NCBI GenBank assembly: GCA_947243795.1 | Contig: OX365940.1 | Coordinates: 806,001-870,000 of the forward strand | Length of the DNA stretch: 64,000 nt | Direction: 5' to 3' | Source of the DNA: Saccharomyces uvarum | Lineage: Eukaryota; Ascomycota; Saccharomycetes; Saccharomycetales; Saccharomycetaceae | Shown: positions 21,447 to 29,720 of the stretch, piece after piece | Layout: every line of letters starts with the position of its first letter | How positions within the stretch are numbered: the stretch's first letter is position 1 | Notes under the pieces: model-generated | Told to the model about the DNA's origin: nothing | Database searches by the model: none | The model's input: only the letters and a program-made list of their open reading frames with translations | Translations under genes and position numbers: made by a program

Positions 21447-21468
21447 CTCATCGCAAACTAAAATTTTT
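21447..21468 (-). promoter_or_regulatory. PAC and RRPE elements upstream of RIT1
   Basis: On the minus strand, reading toward RIT1, AAAAATTTT (21460-21468) is followed by GCGATGAG (21447-21454). These are the RRPE and PAC elements bound by Stb3 and by Dot6/Tod6, which together mark ribosome-biogenesis genes. They sit 62-83 bp from the ATG. The match is exact; the regulatory role is inferred from the known regulon. Confidence 0.8.
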
Positions 21469-21499
21469 AAATTTTTTTTCAAGTTCAAAATATATAAAT

Positions 21500-21842
21500 G
21501 TTGGAATAGGTGATTTCGGACACAGAATATTAATAATTTGTCTCTGAAATCAACATAATAGCGATAATATACTATTATTATTTATCGCCTTTTTTAACAT
21601 TTTAAGGATAACCAAATCTGGTAATTAGTGAAGATAAAGATAAAGATCTATTAATTGATCAGGAACTAGCATATAAGAAGATGAGTTATACCTGATAACT
21701 CATTAATAATGTCTAAATTATTTCTGAACCATTAGGTTTCATATAACCAATCACCGTGTGTTCTATATACCTCTCTTATATAATAAGAAAGAACTGCTTA
21801 TTCTTAATTATTACTACTTACTAAACTAACTAATTATCAACA
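21500..21842. mobile_element. Ty solo LTR (Ty1/copia class, delta-like)
   Basis: A 343-bp element starts TGTTGGAATA and ends ATTATCAACA, so it has the TG...CA ends and the TGTTG/CAACA inverted tips of Saccharomyces Ty LTRs. It is flanked by an identical 5-bp direct repeat, ATAAA (21495-21499 and 21843-21847), the expected target-site duplication. No internal gag or pol sequence is present, so it is a solo LTR left by recombination between LTRs. The first ten bases match the Ty1/Ty2 delta LTR; the interior is AT-rich and differs from the S. cerevisiae delta I recall, so delta against the Ty4 tau family is not settled. The intact duplication suggests a fairly young insertion. It lies 206 bp upstream of a tRNA gene, the usual Ty1/Ty2/Ty4 target. 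Confidence 0.88.
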
Positions 21843-22048
21843 ATAAAGGTCTGCCCTATGACGATCAGACCGGCACATACATATATGTGTCTTTGAAAGG
21901 CAATTATGATAGTAGATATTGTTACAAAGGGGTTTTATTTTATCTTTAAAAGGCGGAATTCCTCTCCCAAGTCATTACACAGTAAATTGTCTCTCTGAAA
22001 TTGATGCTACATGTATATAACTTAATTGTTATTATTTCACAAATACCA

Positions 22049-22137
22049 CTCTCGGTAGCCAAGTTGGTCTAAGGCGCAAGACTGTAATTTATTACCACGA
22101 AATCTTGAGATCGGGCGTTCGACTCGCCCCCGGGAGA
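22049..22137 (+). tRNA. tRNA-Tyr (GUA) with 14-nt intron
   Basis: The sequence folds as a tRNA: acceptor CTCTCGG pairs with CCGGGAG, with discriminator A at 22137. The anticodon GTA lies at 22084-22086. A 14-nt intron (22088-22101) follows the base after the anticodon, as in S. cerevisiae tRNA-Tyr genes. The T-arm reads GGGCGTTCGACTCGCCC with the TTCGA box B. Only a few intron bases differ from the S. cerevisiae gene as I recall it. The position between RIT1 and YKU70 matches one of the tRNA-Tyr genes of chromosome XIII. Confidence 0.97.
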
Positions 22138-22139
22138 TC

Positions 22140-22146
22140 TTTTTTT
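22140..22146 (+). terminator. Pol III terminator of tRNA-Tyr
   Basis: A run of seven T starts two bases after the discriminator base, which is the standard RNA polymerase III stop signal. Confidence 0.9.
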
Positions 22147-22323
22147 AGTTTTCAATATTTTTTTTTCTCATCATCATCTCGGAAATATACATTAAACTGT
22201 GAACATAATTAAGGAAGGAAAAGCCAACATGGCATTCTGCGGTATTGATATCAGTATCAGTCGATCAAACTTGCTGGAAGTAACGCAGGAATAACCAATC
22301 AAACCCAGTTTAAAGGAGGCACC

Positions 22324-24132
22324 ATGCAATCACCAAGTCACGGCTTTAGTAGCATCGGAAATTTTAACGACAATACGGACGATGCTAATTACAGGAAATT
22401 TGACATCCACGAAGGGATCCTATTTTGCGTTGAACTGTCGGAGTCCATGTTCAAAGAGTCACCGGAGCTGAACTATAAATCGCCATTATTGGAAATTTTA
22501 GAGTCATTAAATGAACTGATGTCACAATTGGTCATTACAAGACCCGGAACATCTATAGGATGCTATTTTTATTACTGTAGTAGAGATGGTGCTAAAGAAG
22601 GTATCTATGAGCTGTTTCCACTAAGAGATATCAATGCTAAGTTCATGAAGATATTAAATGACCTTTTAGAGGATGTGTCATCGGGGCGAATAAGCCTATT
22701 TGAATACTTTAACTTTCAACATTCTGAGAAGCAAATACAAATGCCGTTAGGTAAATTATTCACCTTTATGCTAGACACCTTTTTGCAGGATATTCCGGGA
22801 CAAAAGCAATTGAGTAGCAAGAAAATATTTTTATTCACTGACAACGACAAACCGCAAGAATCACAGGATGCTGACGAACGAGCAAGATTGAGAAGGCTTA
22901 CGATCGATTTGTTTGACAATAAGGCAAATTTTGCAACATTTTTTATTGGTTATGGGAACAAGTCATTTGATAACGAGTTCTATTCGGATATTTTACAGCT
23001 AGGATCTCATAAAAACAAGGGTGTGGACCTAAACTCTGAATTCGATGGACCAAACACAAAGCCCATAGACGCCAAATATATCAAATCCAAAATTTTAAGA
23101 AAAAAGGAAGTAAAAAGAATAGCGTTTCAATGTCCCTTGATTTTTGATCAGGACACAAATTTCATTATTGGAGTTAAAGGTTATACCATGCATAGTCATG
23201 AGAAAGCTGGAGTTAGGTATAAACTTGTATATGAGCACGAGGACATCAGACAAGAAGCGTATTCAAAAAGGAAGTTTTTAAATCCTATGACGGGTGCAGA
23301 TGTTACCGGCAACACTGTTAAAGTTTATCCTTATGGCGATCTGCATATTAATTTATCAGAAAAACAAAACCAGGTTATTATGGAAGCTTACACACAAAAA
23401 GATGCGTTTTTGAAGATTATCGGGTTCCGCTCACCAAGCAGGTCAATACATTATTTTAATAATATAGAGAAAAGTACATTTATCGTCCCTGATGAGGCAA
23501 AATACGAAGGATCCATAAGTACGTTGGCTTCTTTATTCAAGACTTTAAGGAAAAAGGATAAAATTGCTATAGTATGGGGAAAACTCAAATCCAATTCACA
23601 TCCTTCACTATTTGTACTATCCCCTTCAAGTATCAAGGAATACAATGAAGGGTTTTATCTTTATAAAATTCCATTTTTAGATGAGATTAGAAAATTCCCT
23701 AGTTTGCTATCCTATGATTCTGGTGAAAAGCATAAACTGGATTATGATAATATGAAGAGGATATCCCAAAGTATAATGGGATACTTTAATCTAAGGGATG
23801 GATATAATCCATCTGACTTCAAAAACCCATCATTGCAAAAACATTTCAAAGTTTTACATGATTATTTGTTACAAATTGAGATTAATTATGAGGAAAACGA
23901 GACATCTGAAGCCAAAATAAATAAAGTGATACAGGAAGACGATTCCTTGCGGAAATTATACCATATACGAAATAAAATATTAGAATCAGAAAAATCTGAA
24001 GACCCAGCCATTCAAAGGCTAAACAAATATGTTAAAGTTTGGAACACGTTCTACAATAAGTTCAACGATGATAACATTTCTGTTAAAGATGAAAAGAAAC
24101 TATTTGACAAAAAGCCTAAATTTAACATATGA
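22324..24132 (+). CDS. YKU70: Yku70, Ku70 subunit of the DNA-end-binding Ku complex
   Basis: With Yku80 it forms the ring that binds DNA double-strand ends for non-homologous end joining and protects telomeres. The 602-residue length equals that of S. cerevisiae Yku70. An N-terminal von Willebrand A-like domain runs from about residue 27 (FDIHEGILFCVELSESM) to about 240. The Ku core follows, with the conserved KRKFLNPMTGADVTG and DPAKYEGS-like VPDEAKYEGS blocks. The helical C-terminal arm starts near residue 480 and ends KKPKFNI-like in KKLFDKKPKFNI. It lies 190 bp downstream of the tRNA-Tyr gene, so its promoter is next to a Pol III gene and near a Ty target zone. Confidence 0.96.
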   Translation: MQSPSHGFSSIGNFNDNTDDANYRKFDIHEGILFCVELSESMFKESPELNYKSPLLEILESLNELMSQLVITRPGTSIGCYFYYCSRDGAKEGIYELFPLRDINAKFMKILNDLLEDVSSGRISLFEYFNFQHSEKQIQMPLGKLFTFMLDTFLQDIPGQKQLSSKKIFLFTDNDKPQESQDADERARLRRLTIDLFDNKANFATFFIGYGNKSFDNEFYSDILQLGSHKNKGVDLNSEFDGPNTKPIDAKYIKSKILRKKEVKRIAFQCPLIFDQDTNFIIGVKGYTMHSHEKAGVRYKLVYEHEDIRQEAYSKRKFLNPMTGADVTGNTVKVYPYGDLHINLSEKQNQVIMEAYTQKDAFLKIIGFRSPSRSIHYFNNIEKSTFIVPDEAKYEGSISTLASLFKTLRKKDKIAIVWGKLKSNSHPSLFVLSPSSIKEYNEGFYLYKIPFLDEIRKFPSLLSYDSGEKHKLDYDNMKRISQSIMGYFNLRDGYNPSDFKNPSLQKHFKVLHDYLLQIEINYEENETSEAKINKVIQEDDSLRKLYHIRNKILESEKSEDPAIQRLNKYVKVWNTFYNKFNDDNISVKDEKKLFDKKPKFNI

Positions 24133-24278
24133 GGACTGGTACTTCCTTACTTGCATGCCGTTATATAAAAATACGTACTTGAGAAGCTCAGCATATCAAC
24201 GAGTGCATTTATTACAATCAACATCATTTAATATAACTAAGAATATTTTATTGAGGGTGTTTTATAAATAGCCTTTAT

Positions 24279-25826
24279 CTATAACTGCAGTTCTAAGTCG
24301 CAAACCATGGACAAATGATCACTTGCATATTCTCCAACGTGAGGTTGTCCATGTTTTGTCATTTCGCCACCAGGCGGCATCCTTAAAAACCCTCTGAATT
24401 TGATTTCGTTGTCTTTTTCAAAATCGTCAAGACTATCCACTTTATGACAGTTACTTCGTAGGTCCCATTTTTTTATATAAAAGAGGTAATCTAACAACCC
24501 GCGCCAAGTGTTTGCCCAATTAGAGATTTCAGGTTCACCCCTATCATTATCAAGACCTGCATTTTCTGGATGAACGTTTTTATACGCAACGGAATATAAC
24601 GAAACAGCTCTCATATCCAATGAATTGTGAAGTTGTGCCATCCCATCCACTAGTTCAATTTGCTCTTCGTTGGCATGGAAATCCTTTGGAACGGGGCTCT
24701 CAGGTTGATCTTTACCAAATTTTTCAATATTCCCACCCTCTTCTTCATCTGCACCCTCTTCACCGTCGCGCACTTTTGAAAACTTAAATGAAGTACTGCA
24801 TTCAATAACAGTCTTTGCTCTGTTCTCATATTGCACTGGCTTGCAAGTCATAGACAGATACGGGGTGTCGAAGGGTTGAGAGTTAAAGTCACCGCAGAAA
24901 AAAGGAAACCAATGAGATAAATCTCCATCATTTTCATTCTGCAAAACGTTAACTCGGTGCATGAACTCTTCCATTTTCTTTAGAACAACATAACATTGTC
25001 TTGTTCTTTCATAAGTACCAAATGGATGCCAAAATAAATGCGAAGTACCAATCAAGATACCGCGTTTTTTTGATGATGCTTTACCTAAGTTCGACAGTAC
25101 TTTTTCAGAGAATTTCAAAGCCAACACCAAACCCACGTTATTTGTCGTAGTTCTTGTGGGGATATTTCCTGATACCTCTTTGTCAAAATCAATTAGCATC
25201 TTATCCACTTGCTGAAACATGTCTCTTCTCCACATAATAGCAACACCATGATTCTTTGTAGAATTCCTATGATATTGCCCCTCATATCCCAATTTACTAA
25301 ACTTCTCTTTCCAAAAGCTTTGATACTGAATATCATCAATTTCTTGCAAACAGATGACATCGGCATTGTAATACCTAAATTCATTTAATAGAACTCTGGA
25401 ACGTCTGTACCATTTCAGGGCGTCGCCGCTATCTGGGAACAATTTCCTACGAATAAGAGCTTGTGCCAGACAATTGTAAGTCATCAGCTTGAATCTAAAC
25501 CCTGCCACTGGCTCCTCCTCATGTAACGATAGGAAAGGTCTCTTGATGAAATGCAATTCTGGTGGGCAGTCCGGATCAATACCTTGGGCCAGCATTGAAT
25601 CTCTCTTAGCTTTTCTCATGGCATCCCTTTCGGCACGAACTTTAGCAATATATTCGGGTGTCACTTCAGGTTTCGATTTCTTACCTTTATTTCCCTTCTT
25701 TTTAGTTTGGTTCTTCGAGTTATCACCAACTTGCTGCTTTAAGTCTTTGACGGGCTTGTCGATTTTCGCTTCTGAAGCAGGGCTAGCATCTGGGGCTGAG
25801 ATTTTAACTTGTTTGTCTTTTGTCAT
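24279..25826 (-). CDS. NGL2: Ngl2, endonuclease for 5.8S rRNA 3'-end processing
   Basis: Member of the endonuclease/exonuclease/phosphatase family (CCR4-like) needed for the last step of 5.8S rRNA 3' maturation. The 515-residue product begins with a Lys-rich tail (about residues 25-55) and then the nuclease fold. MTYNCLAQ holds the catalytic Asn at 118, CLQEID holds the metal-binding Glu at 162, HLFWHP and CGDFNSQP are the middle motifs, and SDHLSMVCDL is the C-terminal Asp-His pair. An acidic insert, with runs of Glu and Asp near GEEGADEEEGG, sits before the last third. Length agrees with S. cerevisiae Ngl2. It shares a 256-bp divergent promoter with MRPL33. Confidence 0.96.
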   Translation of the reverse strand: MTKDKQVKISAPDASPASEAKIDKPVKDLKQQVGDNSKNQTKKKGNKGKKSKPEVTPEYIAKVRAERDAMRKAKRDSMLAQGIDPDCPPELHFIKRPFLSLHEEEPVAGFRFKLMTYNCLAQALIRRKLFPDSGDALKWYRRSRVLLNEFRYYNADVICLQEIDDIQYQSFWKEKFSKLGYEGQYHRNSTKNHGVAIMWRRDMFQQVDKMLIDFDKEVSGNIPTRTTTNNVGLVLALKFSEKVLSNLGKASSKKRGILIGTSHLFWHPFGTYERTRQCYVVLKKMEEFMHRVNVLQNENDGDLSHWFPFFCGDFNSQPFDTPYLSMTCKPVQYENRAKTVIECSTSFKFSKVRDGEEGADEEEGGNIEKFGKDQPESPVPKDFHANEEQIELVDGMAQLHNSLDMRAVSLYSVAYKNVHPENAGLDNDRGEPEISNWANTWRGLLDYLFYIKKWDLRSNCHKVDSLDDFEKDNEIKFRGFLRMPPGGEMTKHGQPHVGEYASDHLSMVCDLELQL

Positions 25827-26082
25827 CTTTATCTAATATCTCAAACCACAAAAAAGACTGGAATGAAACTATACATCTGCTTTCTGATGATTATATAGTT
25901 GCTTCTTCTTAAACTTCTTAAACATCTAAAACAACCATTTTTTATAAACAGAAATCTCTCTGCACGAAATGGTTCTCGAAGAGCTTTTTCAGCATTATAG
26001 ATGAAATATACCCTTTTAAAGGCTAAACATTGGGAGCAATGAGAAGAAATTACCACACATAAATTGCTATCGAATACCAGTG

Positions 26083-26343
26083 ATGGTGTTTTACAAAATC
26101 ACATTAAGCAGGTCGCTCATTGGCATGCCACACACAACAAAGAGCGTTGTCAAAAGTTTAGGTCTGGGTAAGAGGGGATCCATAGTATATAGAAGAGTGA
26201 ACCCAGCCATAGCAGGATCCCTAGCTAAAGTGAAAGAATTGGTCACAGTAGAAGTTACAGAACATAAACTAACACCATATCAACAACGAGAGTTGAGAAA
26301 GTCTAACCCTGGGTTCGTGGTGGAAAAAGGAGTCACTATTTAA
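26083..26343 (+). CDS. MRPL33: Mrpl33, mitochondrial large-subunit ribosomal protein (uL30m)
   Basis: Component of the large subunit of the mitochondrial ribosome, homologous to bacterial L30. The 86-residue product matches the length I recall for S. cerevisiae and most of its sequence: TLSRSLIG, the L30 signature [21 protein letters not shown], split here around residues 28-47, and ELRKSNPGF. The ATG at 26083 is chosen; the codon before it is GTG. It has no clear cleavable presequence. It is divergent from NGL2. Confidence 0.95.
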   Translation: MVFYKITLSRSLIGMPHTTKSVVKSLGLGKRGSIVYRRVNPAIAGSLAKVKELVTVEVTEHKLTPYQQRELRKSNPGFVVEKGVTI

Positions 26344-26398
26344 AGCTCTGGACAACAAAATAGCTGGGATCTCTTTCTTCTTGATATCCCTCACTTGT

Positions 26399-26402
<4 letters not shown>

Positions 26403-26440
<38 letters not shown>
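26403..26440. repeat. Compound (AC)13(AT)6 microsatellite
   Basis: A dinucleotide AC run (26403-26428) passes directly into an AT run (26429-26440) in the 258-bp convergent spacer between MRPL33 and DSS1. Such repeats change length by replication slippage, so it could serve as a strain marker. Confidence 0.95.
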
Positions 26441-26601
26441 TTCTTTCCTGGGTAGGAACGTTTGTTACTATTTATTTTTATGCAGTTTTGGCACAAAGAA
26501 ATCAAAGCGCTGACCTTAAATTCATGGTTATATAGTTTATTTACATGGAAAAAAATATACATGGCCTAGTTATTCTTCAATCTTGAAGAGATACGCTCCT
26601 A

Positions 26602-29511
26602 TTACAGCTTTTCAAGTTCCAATATTCCTTCTAGGCAATCTATTTTCAAAATTTTACAAGTTTTTACGGTGTCCCCTATCATGGGATAATGCTTAGTGCT
26701 TGGATGCAATTTCAATGTTCCTCTAGCAAACGATAGATCAGGAAAAACACATCCAGCAAAACCGTTCTGCGGTACTGATGTTATCATTACACCGTACGTC
26801 TTTTCTGGGTTCGATTTCATCATCATCTTCAAATAATTCAGTGTCCAATATGTTGATGAGTTACGACTTGCCGTTTTTAAAATGTCTGCTCGAGATTGAA
26901 TTGGCCAGATTACACGGTCAATTTGAGCTTGACTGAAACATAGCGGGCTTTTCTGCAAATAACGATGAATCTGAAGATGGTTTATCAGATCTGGAAATCG
27001 ACGAAGTGGGGATGTTACGGTCAAATATTGTTTAGCTCCAATCATTTCATGCCTGAAAGGCTGTCCGGTATAGAAACTTGAATTCAAAAGTGAAGAAAGC
27101 TTAGTAATATCTTCTAGTTTGGGAAAAACTCCTTTCTTCGCACTTGTTATCATGGAATTGTATTGCTGCTGTGCTATCGCATCTAGCGGTAGCTGTTTAT
27201 AACATCTAAAAACACCGCTAATTTTGTTCTCTGCAAAAAATCTACCCGCTAAAGTATTGGCTAAAATCATCATTTCTGAGACTAAAACGTTAGATAGTGT
27301 CTCCACTTGGTCAGAAAATGATACCTCAGTCAGTTCGCCTTCTTTATTAGTATTCAGCGTTACCAAACCCCTGTTAAATCCTTCGCCAAAGATAACAGCA
27401 TTATTTTTCTTTATGCGTAGCTCTCTCAGTAATCTAGAAATCATAGACAAGCTTTCCAAATCTTTTTTGAAAGGCGGCGCTTCACTGTCAGCTATACTAA
27501 GAATCCTATCAACGTCATTATACGTAGCTTTAGGAAAATTCGACACAATACCTTTCCGAATTTTAAAACTGTCGTACTTAATTTCGATGGATTCCCCAGT
27601 GCTCTTAGGGAGAACTTTAACGTCAACTGAAAAAGATATTGTTCTTGTCCTTTGCCCTTGCTTTCCCAAATCAGATAGGTGACAGATAGATTCAGGTAGC
27701 ATGGGAACAACCAAATCAGGTAAATATGTGGTGAACGATCTTTTCAACGCAACATTTAGAACATCTGTGGTAATACCCCGAGAATCAATATTAGTGCTTT
27801 CTGGAAATAGAGAAGTCGGATCTGCAATATGAATATGTAAAGTGTACAATCCATCCTTTTTGTGATTTTCTATCGAAACACCATCGTCAATCTCATGCGC
27901 AGTCTCCGAATCTATACAAAAAACCTTAAGATCACCAAAATCATATCTATCACCATTAATATTAGAGTTCCTTCTTTGCAGGTTTTCTATATTTGTCAAC
28001 TCATAAAGCTTTTGCTGCGATTGCCCCAATTTCGAAGAAGTTGGCAAAGCTAAATCCATATTCAGTAACAACGGATTAATCATTTTATTGGGTAAGATTT
28101 CATTGACCAAATCTTGACATATATCTCTTGTTATATCGAAACCCTTATAGAGTTCTATTTTTCTAAATATTTTGGAGATTAAAGTCACTATGATTCCATT
28201 ATTGTGGAAGTTTCCGGCGGCAAAATCTTTCAGCAGCTGAATGACGGAAGGGTATAAAGACGAAATATCTTCATATTTCCTTTCGTTCACCAACTTTACA
28301 AATCGGTCGATGTCTTTGTAGTTGTCGGCTTCTAGCTTCTCTATTACCTGTGCGTAGTATAAGTGTTGGGATTTCAAAGGGATGATTGTTACTGATGTAG
28401 GGGAGAGCAGCGCAGTATTCAAATGTATTTTCCCCCAAAGATTAGATTCCTGTTGTTGCACAATGGCCCAATATGTGGAAACAAAGGTAGCCGAGTTCAT
28501 GGGAACACTGTCAGCGCTTTTATAACTGTTCACTAGGTCAGCCAAATAGGTCACTCCATCTTTATTATCCAGCGCTTTATTCAAATCCAGTTTTTGGACT
28601 AATCCAACCAAAGTGAAGAATGGAATTTGCCATGGGCCCATATAGTTTTGTAATGACCTGTGAAGTAACTGTAATTTTTTCGTAGTGATCGGTAAATCTT
28701 TCCATGCTAGTTTGGAAATCTGTGCCGGACTCTTACTTGTTATCATCTGCCTCGCCACAGTCGGGAGAATACTTGTTTGGTTGGAAAAGTTCTTTACAGT
28801 ACCAATTGGCAAATATTTATGATGGCCTTCAGGTTGTACAAGTGAATTAATCCCAGTAGGCAGTTTTTGGGGGATCCTTAACAACACGCGGTTTTTGGTG
28901 GCAAAGGACATAGACCCATCAATAGACGCAAATGTGTATCGCGGATCCATAGTACTACTCGGAAGACTTACACACATCGCCAATTCATTTGGTCGGGATT
29001 TTAAAAGGACTAGGTCGCCAACATTTAAAGGGTTTTCCATTAGTTGGGCCGGTTGAAATTCCATTTGTTTTGAGCTTTCCAATTTTGTATCAAAATGAAT
29101 ATCTAAATTTATTAATTTGCAGGAAGGAATGTTTGGTTTTGTCAACGACCGCCAGGAGTTTAAGAACCAGCTTTCCGAAGGAACAACATACCTATCTCTA
29201 TAACGTTTATGAAACTCTTCTTTAATCTGATACAGCTGTTTTATTTCAATATCAGGCTCCAATCCCTTAGTTCTGTGTAAAAAATCTTTGTTTATCGATT
29301 CTATCTCCTTCTCATTTTCAACTGGCCTAGTTATTGCTGTGTCTTTGACTTGGTCGTTTTTTGATAATCTCGTATAGTCGAATGGTGCTTTTTCTTGCTG
29401 GTTGTTCTTGCTTTGCTGTCGTTTATTTCTGGTGGTGACTCTAAAACAAGGTCTATAGGTATGGAAGCTTCTTGCGATACGAAGAGCCTGAGGATTCCCT
29501 CTAACTACCAT
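26602..29511 (-). CDS. DSS1: Dss1, 3'-5' exoribonuclease of the mitochondrial degradosome
   Basis: RNase II-family exoribonuclease that, with the helicase Suv3, forms the mitochondrial RNA degradosome. The 969-residue product equals the S. cerevisiae length. The N-terminus (MVVRGNPQALRIARSFHTYRP) is basic and aromatic, like a mitochondrial presequence. The catalytic RNB domain is seen from about residue 510, with the conserved Asp cluster DSETAHEIDDGVSIE followed by HIHIADPTSLF. The typical C-terminal RNB motif YLTVTSPLRRFPDLINH appears about 330 residues later. A small S1-like end follows. The frame stays open 12 codons upstream, but the ATG at 29511 gives the known start. It is divergent from HSH155 across 205 bp. 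Confidence 0.95.
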   Translation of the reverse strand: MVVRGNPQALRIARSFHTYRPCFRVTTRNKRQQSKNNQQEKAPFDYTRLSKNDQVKDTAITRPVENEKEIESINKDFLHRTKGLEPDIEIKQLYQIKEEFHKRYRDRYVVPSESWFLNSWRSLTKPNIPSCKLINLDIHFDTKLESSKQMEFQPAQLMENPLNVGDLVLLKSRPNELAMCVSLPSSTMDPRYTFASIDGSMSFATKNRVLLRIPQKLPTGINSLVQPEGHHKYLPIGTVKNFSNQTSILPTVARQMITSKSPAQISKLAWKDLPITTKKLQLLHRSLQNYMGPWQIPFFTLVGLVQKLDLNKALDNKDGVTYLADLVNSYKSADSVPMNSATFVSTYWAIVQQQESNLWGKIHLNTALLSPTSVTIIPLKSQHLYYAQVIEKLEADNYKDIDRFVKLVNERKYEDISSLYPSVIQLLKDFAAGNFHNNGIIVTLISKIFRKIELYKGFDITRDICQDLVNEILPNKMINPLLLNMDLALPTSSKLGQSQQKLYELTNIENLQRRNSNINGDRYDFGDLKVFCIDSETAHEIDDGVSIENHKKDGLYTLHIHIADPTSLFPESTNIDSRGITTDVLNVALKRSFTTYLPDLVVPMLPESICHLSDLGKQGQRTRTISFSVDVKVLPKSTGESIEIKYDSFKIRKGIVSNFPKATYNDVDRILSIADSEAPPFKKDLESLSMISRLLRELRIKKNNAVIFGEGFNRGLVTLNTNKEGELTEVSFSDQVETLSNVLVSEMMILANTLAGRFFAENKISGVFRCYKQLPLDAIAQQQYNSMITSAKKGVFPKLEDITKLSSLLNSSFYTGQPFRHEMIGAKQYLTVTSPLRRFPDLINHLQIHRYLQKSPLCFSQAQIDRVIWPIQSRADILKTASRNSSTYWTLNYLKMMMKSNPEKTYGVMITSVPQNGFAGCVFPDLSFARGTLKLHPSTKHYPMIGDTVKTCKILKIDCLEGILELEKL

Positions 29512-29708
29512 TATTCTGCTATAGATTGCCTTTTTACAGAAATACACAATATGTTATGGTTATCTTGAATGCTCTTTACCGTAATTTCTAATATTTTGAC
29601 TTATTCGGAATTCATTTTGATATTTGCCGAAGTGAAATTTCGATGAGATACAAATAAAGCATCTTTCAAATCTCTATGCAGTAAAGAATTAGGGAGTCAA
29701 GATCGGTT

Positions 29709-29720
29709 ATGCTATTATGA
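29709..29720 (+). other. Three-codon uORF overlapping the HSH155 start
   Basis: ATG CTA TTA TGA starts 8 bases before the HSH155 ATG and its stop codon overlaps that ATG (ATGA). If the transcript begins upstream of 29709, ribosomes would meet this frame first. The sequence is certain; transcription start and effect are unknown. Confidence 0.5.

Noticed and set aside
21843-22048. A second, degraded LTR between the solo LTR and the tRNA
   Set aside because: The stretch is AT-rich, but I found no TGTTG or CAACA ends and no direct repeat, so an element cannot be supported.
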